A stretch of DNA of 64,000 nt. It comes from Selaginella moellendorffii. Its lineage: Eukaryota; Streptophyta; Lycopodiopsida; Selaginellales; Selaginellaceae. Positions 1-11,929 of this stretch are shown here, in pieces. Position 1 is the first letter of the stretch, and every line of letters starts with the position of its first letter. A model generated the notes under the pieces. The model was not told the DNA's origin. It made no database searches and was given only the letters and a program-made list of their open reading frames with translations. The stretch lies in contig NW_003314412.1 in NCBI RefSeq assembly GCF_000143415.4, forward strand, positions 68,368 through 132,367, in the 5' to 3' direction. Position numbers and translations under genes: made by a program.

Positions 1-289
1 CGATTTCGAGCATTTTTTCTACATGCGGGACCAAAGTTATTCAAATAACTTTGGCCCCCCGAGCAGCCAAAGTGCCTAAGGTCGAGCTTGGGCCAACTTG
101 ATCTTTTTTCTTTTTGTCTTTGACACTTTCAATTTCTTATTATCTTTGTTTACTTTGATTAATAAAATTTCTTTTCTTGTAGAAAAGGAAAATAATACCA
201 CCTAAAAAGTTTGTTTTGAATTTGATATTGATAAGGATATTATAATGAACATGTTCATTGGCACATCAACAAAAACACAATTTCTTAGA

Positions 290-430
290 AATCCACCACC
301 TCTGCCACCTCCACCACTTCCACGACCACCACCACCATTGCCAGCATTGCTTCCGCCTCCACCGCCACCATTATCGCCACCCCCACCACCATCTCTACCA
401 CCACTTCCACCTTTACTCTTTATTGGCCCA
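290..430. repeat. CCA-rich triplet low-complexity tract
   Basis: An imperfect microsatellite of CCA, CCT and CCG triplets. It opens a proline-rich frame on the plus strand and a glycine-rich frame on the minus strand, both of which are consequences of the triplet composition. No splice-linked neighbouring exon was found, so neither frame is called as a gene. Confidence 0.7.
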
Positions 431-2700
431 CCACTAGCATAAATCCCCAAAGTTATGTTATGATCCAGCGCAAAAAGACAGAGATCTAGTCGCCCTAGAC
501 TATGCTACGCCACCTCTTGAGGTAATTTAGTAGTGTTCACGATAGGAAATTTGATAAAGAGCTTAGAGCTAAAAGAGTTGCAAACCTTCTTGATAACATG
601 ATGGACAAGTGCTTCTAAAAAACTATTATGTAGACAAAGGAAAAAATAATTCACCAAACACTTGAGATGCTCAAGTGGCCAGGCCTTAGTGACTTGATCA
701 GAGAAATCCCCTTTTACTGTTTATAGCAAACAAACCTTGTATGCATAACATCCAAGTATATTAACCTAAACATATATAGCCTATTCAAACAGAATGGCCT
801 CACAATGAATATCAATATGTTTTTAGTGTCTTTCTATAGGCCAAAAACAACAAAAATCATTATTGTCACACCCAAGATTGTTAACAGCTAGGATCCTATT
901 TGGAGGAGGAAGTCTCTTGAATGTTGTAACATGCTTATCAACCATCTTGAGATTTGACAATTTGTGGGGATAATATTCCAAATTATTGATGGTAACCATC
1001 AATATAAGGCTTGGATGAAGTGTATTAATGATTATTTTTGCGATATCAACGTTCCAATCAGCTATATCTACACGAGAGGATCTTTGAATGTCAACAGACT
1101 TATCTTGGCCTACCAAAATATTAATGAGTAAATTTTATAATTTCACTTCCAACTTCACTTTAACTTGTTTTATCATGTTTAAATGTAGTAGCAAAACCTT
1201 ATCTATTACACTAAGCAACTCCATTTTTTAGTAAACTTGAGTGAAGATAACATTCAAGAACATTATAGTGATGATCTTGCAATATTTGTTCAACACCTGC
1301 ATACTATATTGATAGTACAATATGGTTCTACAACCCAAATCAATTTTATGTTCACCGTGTGGTATAAATTATATCTTTCCCTTTCACTTTATAAAAGCCT
1401 TTTTTAATTGTTTTGGTTTTTAGCCTTTGGTAAATGTCAAACAAGATGTTTATGAACTTGCACATTCAAATAAAAGTCGGGAAGAGCTCTTGGCTGAACT
1501 CATACAAATTGAGCACAAAATTCATCATACAAAGTCTTCAAAGTAAGAAACTAATATACATTGTAGACAATTGTAAGCTAAAGGAGTGGCTAGAGACTAT
1601 AGCCAAAAACTTTTCTCATTAATGTAAATTTCTTAGCACATGCTTCATTTTTCTCAATTATGCATATGTTACTTTTGCAATGAATAAAACACCAAATAAC
1701 ATGATTTACAATATTGCAAAATCAAAGCTTTTATACAATAAATAAATAGAGACTCTAAAGTTCCTCAATATCTACTTGATGAACAAAGAGAAATGATTGC
1801 TAAAAGTATTGAGAACATGATGAGAAGGGCTGTCTACATCACGCAAACTATTAACGAACGTGAGAAGTTCTTAACACTGCATATTAGTGACAATCCAAAT
1901 GGCACATTCATATTTTTCAACACCTACGTCAACATATCATTGGAAGTGATCAAAGAGGGGTGGTTGCCAAAGAAGTCTACAAGCACAACAACTTATGATT
2001 ACCAATATAGTCCAATGTTATTTTATACAACATGCAACTTACAGGTATAACAAGATTTCTAGGATCTTTCCTAAATATATTGTCTATTATAGGTATCTTC
2101 AATATAAAGGCATACCACTTGAGATACTAGTTTGTACTTGACTTGTTGCAAAGGGTGTAAAGGATGGAGGAATGTACTCAACAATATTTATGAGAGTTCC
2201 AAAAGCATGAAAAATAAAATGCCTTTAAGAGTTGGAACTCCTAGGAAAAGAGACCCTTACACTAGAGCAAAAAGAAGTTATAAATGCTAGCAATGATGGT
2301 GATATAAATAATAATAGAGAAGAGGATGAGGAAGCTCCAAATTAAACTCACATTCCACCACTAAATGGCTAAGATCAAGCTCTAATTCCACCATCAAACA
2401 TTTAGGATCTGGATTAAGTTCCACCAGCAAATGACAATGATTATATGGTTCATAAAATATAACTTTGACCTCGGTAAGTTATCATATAATGATATTAAAA
2501 GACTAAACTCAATATTGTGAAGGTTCTTAATATTAACAAGTGCAAACCAATGACATAAGTTTCTTAAACCAAACCAAGTATGTTCAACTAAAAACACATA
2601 AGGGTTTTTATCTTATGTTTATTCGATTTAAGTACACATGCATTAACCAGTTTCTCAACTAGCTCAAATGGGAACTATAAAGGGAATCAACTATACCAAC

Positions 2701-2873
2701 CAGCTAACAAATATCTTTTGATACCCGAAGTCACATTCATGACACTAGTGAGTATGATTACTTACAAGTTAATTCACTTGCTACTAGTTATTGATTACTC
2801 ATTCATATACATAATGATTACTCACTAGTTGTCATAAATGTGACTTCGGGTATCAAAAGATATTTGTTAGCTG
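2701..2873. repeat. Foldback inverted repeat 1
   Basis: Left arm 2701-2752 and right arm 2821-2873 are reverse complements over about 52 bases, with one substitution and one single-base indel, separated by a loop of about 70 bases. The outer ends are CAGCTAAC and GTTAGCTG. This is the structure of a MITE or foldback element. No clear target-site duplication was seen. Confidence 0.8.
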
Positions 2874-2906
2874 AGTGAGTATGAGTGAGTTAATCAATAT
2901 CTAGTA

Positions 2907-3232
2907 ACATTGAAATAAAGACTCTTAATTGCATTATGTGAATATAAGTAATGATTACTCATTTGTGACAACTAGTGAGTAGACATGATTATGAGTGGAT
3001 CAATCATAACTGTAAGGATTAGTCTTTTGGTTCAAATAATCATTATCATTATCATGCCCTATTATATACTTTTCTTAGATTATACTAAAGGTAGTGCAAA
3101 TAAAAGAAGAGTCATCAGGACAAAAGATCAAACACATAAATCATTTTTTCATTTTCAAGAGACAATTTGCAACCAAATATAATCTCATTACTTATATTCA
3201 CATCATGCAAGTAAGAGTCTTTATTTCAATGT
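2907..3232. repeat. Foldback inverted repeat 2
   Basis: Left arm 2907-2954 and right arm 3185-3232 are reverse complements over 48 bases with two mismatches, enclosing about 230 bases. It lies 34 bases from the first foldback. The two may be parts of one composite element or neighbouring insertions of one family. Confidence 0.8.
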
Positions 3233-3313
3233 ACATTGGTTATAATGATTTTATAAGTGGTGAGACATTGGATGGATAACTATAAAGCATTGAACCATTT
3301 TGCTTTGGGTTGG

Positions 3314-3363
3314 AAGCTTGGGTTGCAATGCTTAATCAGAAAGCTTGGGTTGCAATGCTTAAT
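3314..3363. repeat. Short tandem duplication, 27-bp period
   Basis: A 23-base unit beginning AAGCTTGGGTTGC occurs at 3314-3336 and again, identical, at 3341-3363. It lies in AT-rich non-genic DNA. Confidence 0.85.
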
Positions 3364-4668
3364 TCTTTTCTAAATAACCTTATTCTTTCTCCTTAAGTAA
3401 CTTAGTGTTGGATTAATCTTGAGTATCTATGCTATAAATGAAGTTGGTTGTGTTGAGTGTTATAAATCTCTAACTCAAATAACAAGATGCAACATAAATC
3501 ACTTGATTGATGATTAAGTTATTGTGCTTTTTATATCATATCCTTGTAATTTGTAAACACTATATTTATGAAGTTGTTTAGTTAAATGATGATCAATATC
3601 AAAGTGGTTTATAGTAAGTTAGTCTACTTACAAGTAGTGGCACTGTAGTAACTTTGACTATTCTTGAAAGCGATATATTAGGCTAGTTGGTATTGGTACT
3701 TTGTTTCCTTGAGAGTTCATTAATTGAATTTTAAAACAATTTATAGCATTTATTTATTATAGCTTGTTAGTTATCTATTAACACTTAGATGGATTGGTCT
3801 TGAATACTAAGTAAAGTATTTTTAACTTTAGTTAGCTTGGTTGCTAAAAGAAATTTAAGTGATGATTTCCTTTTGTTTTTTTTTTAGCTTTGTTTTGGTG
3901 CTAATGATATTGAGATGCTTTGACATTAATATTGTTTAAGTTGAGATTAAAGTGAAATATGATATCCTTCATGAGTATATTGAGGAAGTTGGACTTCCAT
4001 TTATGATGATTGGTCAGGCTCATTAAAAATTTGATATTTTTATTTTGCTAATCTGAATAACATAATTTGGCTATACCTTTATGTTATTAGCATTCACATA
4101 TTTACTAATTAACAACTATATTGGAGTTCAATGAGCTAAGTGGCAAGTTGAGTTAATTTTTTTCTTAATAAGATTTTTTAGTAGAGGTTTAGCTTTGTTT
4201 TATATAATAGTTTATGTTAGTTTTGTAAAAGAAAAAGTTGTGATTAATATTGAGATTATTAGTTTCTTGTTAGATTTGAGTTGAGATTATATTAATTATT
4301 GATGATTTTTATTATGTTTGTTAATAAGTGCATCATTTTATTCATCTTATGCCTTTAATATGCTTGTCTTCTTTATACATTTAATAGGAAAGACCACATC
4401 ATCTTGTTCATTTGATGCTCTAATATATCTTATTTCTAACATATAAAAGAAATATATAAATTGTGGATATGTTTGAAAATTATATTAGAAGTTCTTAAAT
4501 TCTAAATTCTTCAAAAGATATCAAGTATTGAAATCATGTCAATCAAAAAGATGAAATTAGTTATTCATTATGAATTAATTTTTTGTAATATATTATTTGA
4601 TTCTCATCAGAAAGGCTTCAATGTTTGGAAGTATTGTATAGCCAAAAAATCTTAACAGTCCACAAACT

Positions 4669-4911
4669 AATAAGATCCAAATTTTGTATCTCCTATGGGA
4701 GGAAATCCTATTGTCATTGCCAATAAGATCTAAATATTCCATCTCTCTAATGGATTGCCATTATCAATGAGATCTAAACTTTCTATCTCCTAAATGGGAG
4801 GAAATGCCATTATCATTATTAATAAGATCCAAATTTTAAATCTCCCAAATTAGAGAAAACTTTATCACCAATGAGATTCAAAAACTTTCATCTCCTAAAT
4901 GGAAGGAGCAT
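4669..4911. repeat. Degenerate tandem repeat (about 50-65 bp units)
   Basis: Around five diverged units share the pattern 'aatnagatc.aaa.ttt..atctcc.aaatggaggaaat.ccatta'. The units differ in length through small deletions. It is an old minisatellite in AT-rich DNA with no coding potential. Confidence 0.65.
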
Positions 4912-5802
4912 CCTTGAAATGCCATTAGGGGTTATGATTATATACCAAAAATTTCAAATTCATTAAATATTTTTTTATATAGAAGATCAACTTCTTCAAA
5001 AGATAAATTCATCAACTTTCTAGCTTATAAGCATACCAAGACATACCAAGGACCAATATAATACTAGATAGAAATCAAAGTCAAAAAGTATAATCTATAA
5101 ACAAAATTAAAAAGCACAAAGATCTGAAAAAGGACATATCTAGAAAAAAGAGAGATAATTTAGTTATCAGAGTGTCTTATTATACATTATACAGTGACAA
5201 TATTAACTATATTAATGTCAATATGGGATGATAGTGGAACAAGCATGAACAAATAAGAGGAAGCTGTCGAATGTTGACTAGAATCAGTTCACTAGTTATA
5301 TATGCATGTTTGTTTAGCATGGTAGAGTGTTGACATAAAGCTATGTTAAGCTTGTTCCATAATCTTTTATCCTGTAGAAGTGTGGCTGGACATGTTACCT
5401 GGCACCATCTCACGAAAACATCGTCACAAACCATCATATAAGGAAGTTATGTGTTTAAGCGAGGCCACCTCTTCTTATCTGTGTCAACATGATAAGAGCA
5501 CCACACAAGCATTTCACTATCAGTATTCTGCGAGAAAGTATGAATCCTTAGGCTAAATGTACCACTTAGATTTCCGTTATGCAACTCTGTAATGGATATT
5601 AAAAACATTTTTAGGCAATTTACCCTCCTCTGCCAATCATGAAATAAGAAAATATAAGTGATATTTGATGCAATTAAAGTCTTGGATTATCTTTATTAGT
5701 GCAATTATATGATTAGATGATATATAAACTAACATAATTTGGGAGCAAATAACTTCATATAGGAAAGATCAACGCAAAACACTCAAATGAAACGTGAAGC
5801 TT

Positions 5803-7080
5803 TCAAAGCTTGATGATTACCACGGTCATGTTGTCTCTGGAGCAAGCTTCCTTGTCAAGGCAATGCTGGATGAGCTGAGAACATACATCCGATATCCTAC
5901 CCTTGCAACACTGCACCCTCTCTCCAACAAAGTCGATCACTCCTTGGCTAGACATCGCACTCCAAATCCCATCGCTAGCCACCACCAGGAACTCGTCCCC
6001 GTGCTCGATGTCCACCTCCGTCACCTCTGGCTCGCAAATCACCTTTGGGCATTTCTTATAGTCTTCGTTCTTGTCAGGCTTGTCAAGCTTTGCGCTGGGC
6101 TGATTCATTCCGGGGCTTGGATTGTGATCAAATCCGAGTGACAGTCTCGTTCTTGCCTCGCATTCTGGATCAATCTCCATCATAAATTCCTTGTCAAGGC
6201 GCCTCTCATAAGATTGCTCGTCGCCTCCACATAGACGATCATTCCAACAATTGAAATTACCATGACGATTCCTGAAATGAAGCCCTGGACGAGTGGTGCT
6301 AAACCCTATTTCGTCTCTCTCGAGCATACTTCGTCGATTGAACAGAGTTCTCGGATTCGTTGCAGCCATCTTCCTTTTCTCACCACCCTTGGACTTGAAG
6401 ATCAAGCATCCGATCGCTCGCGACACTTTGAGGTTAGCCTCGCGATTACACTGGTAAAGGCGTCCATTCTCTACGCATCCATGGCACGCTTCAATCCTCT
6501 TGCGCTCCATCTCCAACTCCGGCGAGTGATCCCGCGAGAGATCCACCGCCACCTTGTCTCGTGACAGCACGCATCGACAATTCCCAGCGTTTGCCACGAC
6601 GATCCTCTCCTTGTAAACAAGCGCCACGATGGCCGTGCTTCCCACCATCCTCAGCCAGTTCTTGTTGCTCAAACTCAGATCAGTTGATTTCATAACCCCG
6701 TTCTCCATGATCTTGTCCATGGCGTGAAAGGAATCCCACAGACTCTGATGTGTTATCGACGAAGTCGATCCCGCCTTTTGGGCGCTGGCGATCCCAAAGA
6801 TCCTCCTCGCTCTGTTCATCCTAGTCTCGAGATCCTTGTGCAGATTGTCAGCACAGAGCTTGGATGTTAGAGAACCTTTATGGCCGTCATAAACTCCCAC
6901 GAACAACACTTTATCCTCCTCCTCCTTGCAGTGCCCATGCTCAACCAAGACTTTCTCAAGCCCCATCCTGTACACCGTGAACGCATCGTTCATGGATTTC
7001 TTCCATCCTTGTATCGCACAAGCACCGAATCCAAAGCCATCGGCTCGAGATTCGTCCCTGCCTGGCAAGCAGCCTTCCAT
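5803..7080 (-). CDS. PP2C-type Ser/Thr protein phosphatase
   Basis: Intronless frame of about 425 residues. The first ATG is at 7080; a GTG codon 24 bases upstream is not used as start. PP2C motifs occur in order: a GWKKSMNDAF segment (usually GW..SMEDA), FVGVYDGHKG with the metal-binding Asp, a GSTAIVALV strand, VANAGNCRCVLSR, SRAIGC, FLVVASDGIWSAMS, and the terminal DNMTVVIIKL. These enzymes are Mg/Mn-dependent phosphatases acting on Ser/Thr phosphoproteins, often in plant stress signalling. Two things are odd: the usual SRA(L/F)GD aspartate is Cys, and about 100 extra residues lie between SRAIG and the DYKKCPKVICEPEV strand. The insert could be an unspliced intron, but no convincing GT-AG pair was found. 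The gene is divergent from the peroxidase gene, 344 bp away. Confidence 0.82.
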   Translation of the reverse strand: MEGCLPGRDESRADGFGFGACAIQGWKKSMNDAFTVYRMGLEKVLVEHGHCKEEEDKVLFVGVYDGHKGSLTSKLCADNLHKDLETRMNRARRIFGIASAQKAGSTSSITHQSLWDSFHAMDKIMENGVMKSTDLSLSNKNWLRMVGSTAIVALVYKERIVVANAGNCRCVLSRDKVAVDLSRDHSPELEMERKRIEACHGCVENGRLYQCNREANLKVSRAIGCLIFKSKGGEKRKMAATNPRTLFNRRSMLERDEIGFSTTRPGLHFRNRHGNFNCWNDRLCGGDEQSYERRLDKEFMMEIDPECEARTRLSLGFDHNPSPGMNQPSAKLDKPDKNEDYKKCPKVICEPEVTEVDIEHGDEFLVVASDGIWSAMSSQGVIDFVGERVQCCKGRISDVCSQLIQHCLDKEACSRDNMTVVIIKL

Positions 7081-8662
<1,582 letters not shown>

Positions 8663-8718
8663 AAGCTAAAGTGAATATATACCTAGTATATACCCACATG
8701 CCCATCTAACTAACGTAG

Positions 8719-8792
8719 GTCTGGGTGGTGTAGTTGGTCATCACGCTAGTCTCACACACTAGAGGTCCCCGGTTCGAACCCGGGCTCAGACA
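8719..8792 (+). tRNA. tRNA-Val (anticodon CAC)
   Basis: Complete cloverleaf: acceptor stem GTCTGGG/CTCAGAC with one G-T pair, D arm GTG..CAC, anticodon stem CTAGT/ACTAG around loop CTCACAC giving anticodon CAC, and T arm CCCGG-TTCGAAC-CCGGG. The base after the acceptor stem is A. It starts 56 bp after the peroxidase stop codon on the same strand. A copy differing by one T-loop base lies at 28359-28432. Confidence 0.95.
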
Positions 8793-8922
8793 TTAACAGT
8801 ATCTCACAGCACATTAATTTTTAAACTTAATTTAGATCCACTAAATTGAATAAGTTATAACGACTTGAAAAAAGTTCTTTCTGTAAATATAAAGATTATT
8901 CTTACCATCAATTTTAATTAGT

Positions 8923-11769
8923 TTAGAGCTCATCGTGACTTGGTACTATTGCCCCTGCTCGCAAGGCATCCAGCTGAGCTTGTAATTCCTGGAGTACCAA
9001 CGGTGATCTCTTCTCTTTGTTTTAAAATTTGGATTTCATACCTTCGCTCTCTCCTCGTAGCAAACAGCCGGTGTCCAGAAACTAGCAGCATACCTGCAAA
9101 GAAGAAAGTACGTACGAAAATTAGTGCGAGAGGAAGATGTTGCATACTCGCAGCGGCTTGGTTCTTCAATATCCGAGAGTTCTGACTTGAGCCCGCATCG
9201 CAACCTCACCTGGAAAGTAATCAACGAGCTAAACGAAACAAAGTAAAATAAGCATAAACTACTTACTTTTAAGCTTCGTTGCGGCCCATTCCAACAGTGA
9301 TCTCCATTCTGGAACTTAATAGATTTGTAATCGTCCAGGAATCCCTCCCAGGACCTGTGTACAAAACTTGAATGTAAGAGAGAGTAAGCATGCAGAATCT
9401 TACGCACCCCAGCCGTGTTGATGAATGGCCTTCTTCCTGCGTTGAGTCCTTGTAAAGGCAGACCTTATACACGTACCTGGTGCAAGATTTAAGCCAAGAA
9501 AAAGAAAAGAAAAGAAAAAAAGAGCGTACTTTTGTTGCCTCCTTTCGAAGCATTGATCGTAAAGAGAAAAGAATTCTCCTTCTTTCCCTGAAAGTAGAAG
9601 GGGTTAGTAAGTTCGAACAAGGAAGAAGCGGATTTTAGCCACCAAAATCTTGCTTGAGCTTCTTCTGGAGTTCGGAAATCTTCGACTGCAGGTCGTTCAG
9701 CTTGTTATTTGCTTGCCGGTACTCACTACGAATACGATCAGCCTCTGCAACGACACAAAACGTTTTACTGCAACCAGTGAAAACAGGCTAAAATGCGAAC
9801 CTGAAGCATCAACATGCATTCTCTTCAGACCCAATAGAGTCAATAAGGCCCGAGGAGCTTGGCGTAGCTTCTGCCACCATGAAGTATCGGCTTTCTCGGA
9901 TGAATCTGGACACAAGTGTCACTAAGAAATATTTAAAAGCTTTCATACCTGTGTAGTTATGGCTGTCGTATCCAAAATTGTCATAGTTATCGTCTTCGTC
10001 GTCGTCGTCGTGCCCGGAGTACACATCTTTGTCATCGTTGCCATCGTATTCTTCTTCAACTTTATCTTCACCTTTATCTTCCCTTTCGGACGAAGACCCA
10101 CCGGTCCATCGAGAAGCAACACGCTTTCCCAGCTCTTCTTTCGACAGGCCGTCAGTGTCCTCTGATTCAGAGTCGTCGGCAGGCTCAAGCCCAGATTCCG
10201 TGTCGACTTCGACTTCGGTTGGAAGCTGAGGTTTACTTTCTAATTGCTCTGCTTCCGTTGAGACTCCAGGTGGTTCCAGTTCTGAATGTTCCGGTTCCGT
10301 TTCGACCTCACTTGCAGCCGGAGGCTCAGGTTTGTGTTCTGTTTCTCCTTCCTGACACTGCGATATGGAAACAAGAATTTTGAAAAGAGAGGCTAAATAC
10401 CTTTACTTGCTGAGATAATTCATTGTCAGCCTGTAAGCAACGAAGAAATCAACCTTTGGGCTCGACAATACAGTAAATTACCTCGTGACTGTCTACATTT
10501 GTCACCCCTTCTTGAACCTGCCAAACAGAAGATCAAGTCAGCGAGGAGAAAACTAGTTTTCTTTACCTCTTCGGGTACAATCTCTTCAGCTGCTGTTGTA
10601 GTGTCGTTCTTATTAGCTTCCTCTTTGGCTTTTCTCTCCTGCTCCTCTTTAGCTTTCTTCTCTCTTTCCAGTCTCTCTGCCTCCTCTACAGCTTCCAGTT
10701 CGACTGCGTGAATCTTGATTAGCACCATACTTGATAAATCTGACTCGATAATGCAATCTATCAGACATTAATTTCACCGGGGCAACCTCCTTTTTTTCAT
10801 GGAATTTTTCCTACACAGGCGATCGAAGCCCAGCCACCATAATAGTCCAGCCATCACAAAAATCTCGAGCACCAGGAACGCTCTGAAGTCTGTCAATGAC
10901 AAACAGCCATCACTATGGTGCTAGCATGCAACTAAAAAACTTGGAGTGCCGAGAAGTTGACGACATATAGAAACGGCGTGCAAAAAGAAAATCACAAGAT
11001 GTACCTTTTAGTTTCTGCGTGATCTCCTTGAGGCTCTTTTCCTCTTTTTTCAAAGAAGAAAGCTCCCCTTCTTGCTGCTTCCTCGCGTGCTTATAGTGAC
11101 GGATATCTTTGGCACGAATTTTCGCTCCTTCCTTGTAGACTGATACTTTCTTCTCCAGTTTCTCCCTGGATTTCTTCCCTGATTCCCAGCAAGTGTCCGA
11201 GCAAGTCGTCCTTCCATTGTATTCGTCACTCCCGTCGCAACAATCTGCCAAAGGAGCCATCACGGTCCATCAATCCATCGTAAAGCTTTTACCGCAAATG
11301 CCATCGTTCACACGGGACGAAAACAAAAAGTGTGGGGAGTGTCCAGCGTTTCTGCAGTAAAATCTGCCTTCCGGACAAGCCGAAGTCCCTGTTCACGATA
11401 GAAAAGAAATTCTCAATTCTCTGAGCGTTGGAAACAAATAGAAGAACAAAACTACTCGCCTGGCTCATCGGTTCCATCGGGACAATCGCAATAATCGTCA
11501 TTAAGGCGAGATAATGCGAAGCTCTTGGATTTATCCTTGCACCATAGAGGCCCCCCACCCTGATAATATTTCAAATCTAGACAGACAAAGCCAAGCAATC
11601 ACGCTCGATTCATCGCCCAGGAGCAAAACGCACCTTCAGGAGCAATGCCTCGCGCTTTCTCCGCAGGCAATGCATCGCCGGCGGCAAAAGAGCGCAGCAA
11701 AAACAGGGCGCAGATAGCGCAGATCAGGAAATCCCAGCGATAGAAACACGGATCCGCGGCGATGCGCAT
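8923..11769 (-). CDS. PSL4: Glucosidase II beta subunit (PRKCSH/GTB1-like), multi-exon
   Basis: Non-catalytic subunit of ER glucosidase II, which trims glucose from N-glycans during glycoprotein folding. Exon 1 (11769-11634) carries a signal-anchor-like leader and ARGIAPE. Exons 2-4 (11559-11460, 11388-11294, 11244-11005) encode [16 protein letters not shown] and [14 protein letters not shown], the cysteine-rich LDLa-like pair, then a coiled coil. Later exons give an E/K-rich segment, a long acidic region with an Asp run, the mannose-6-phosphate-receptor-like domain ([38 protein letters not shown]) and a C-terminal HDEL ER-retrieval signal, with the stop at 8923-8925. Intron 2 needs a GC donor (CAG|GCGAGT). 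The exon 1/2 junction is unresolved: the obvious GT-AG pair is off phase, and a GC donor at 11631 would restore it. Confidence 0.93.
10774..10889 (-). CDS. Candidate alternative terminal exon of glucosidase II beta gene (membrane-anchored short form)
   Basis: Inside the intron between 11005 and 10703 a second acceptor (TTGACAG, ending at 10890) is in the same phase as the normal one. Joined to exon 4 it reads 37 codons and a stop: [20 protein letters not shown], then GFDRLCRKN and a Lys/Arg-rich tail ending KKRRLPR. This is a transmembrane helix followed by a basic cytosolic-type tail. The resulting protein of about 228 residues would keep the LDLa-like region and coiled coil but lose the acidic region, MRH domain and HDEL. 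Arabidopsis has a separate short PRKCSH-N-terminal-like gene of similar length as I recall. Real use of this exon is inference. Confidence 0.5.
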
Positions 11770-11929
11770 CCTTCCGCCCTGATCCTACATTCAGCGCGTC
11801 TCGCCCCGCAACAACCTAATCTAGAGAATCCTAGGGTTTAACAATCCTCGTGAGCGTACGGTTACTTTTGCTTTCAGTGGAATATTCACAGAATGTTTGT
11901 AGTACGGAGAACCTGAATATTCGGTCAAG

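Larger units (their letters stand above)
1..5790. other. AT-rich gene-poor repeat region
   Basis: About 5.8 kb of AT-rich DNA with no gene I can support. Open frames are short, lack recognisable domains and show no consistent codon bias. The region holds a perfect 11-bp-arm hairpin (31-54), a CCA/CCG triplet-rich tract (about 290-430), two foldback inverted repeats (2701-3232), a short tandem duplication (3314-3363) and a degenerate tandem array (about 4669-4911). It resembles decayed transposon DNA, but no reverse transcriptase or transposase motif is readable. Confidence 0.7.

Noticed and set aside
245-442. Proline-rich and glycine-rich open frames on opposite strands
   Set aside because: Both follow from one imperfect CCA triplet repeat; no splice sites, start context or conserved domain supports a gene.
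1793-2050. 85-codon frame in the AT-rich left end
   Set aside because: No recognisable domain, no neighbouring exons and composition like the surrounding DNA; could be a fragment of an old transposon.
4669-4911. Spaced repeats that could suggest a CRISPR array
   Set aside because: Units are diverged, of unequal length and without unique spacers of constant size; the genome is a plant's.
5207-5437. 76-codon minus-strand frame
   Set aside because: No domain, no splice-linked exons and no homology that I recognise.
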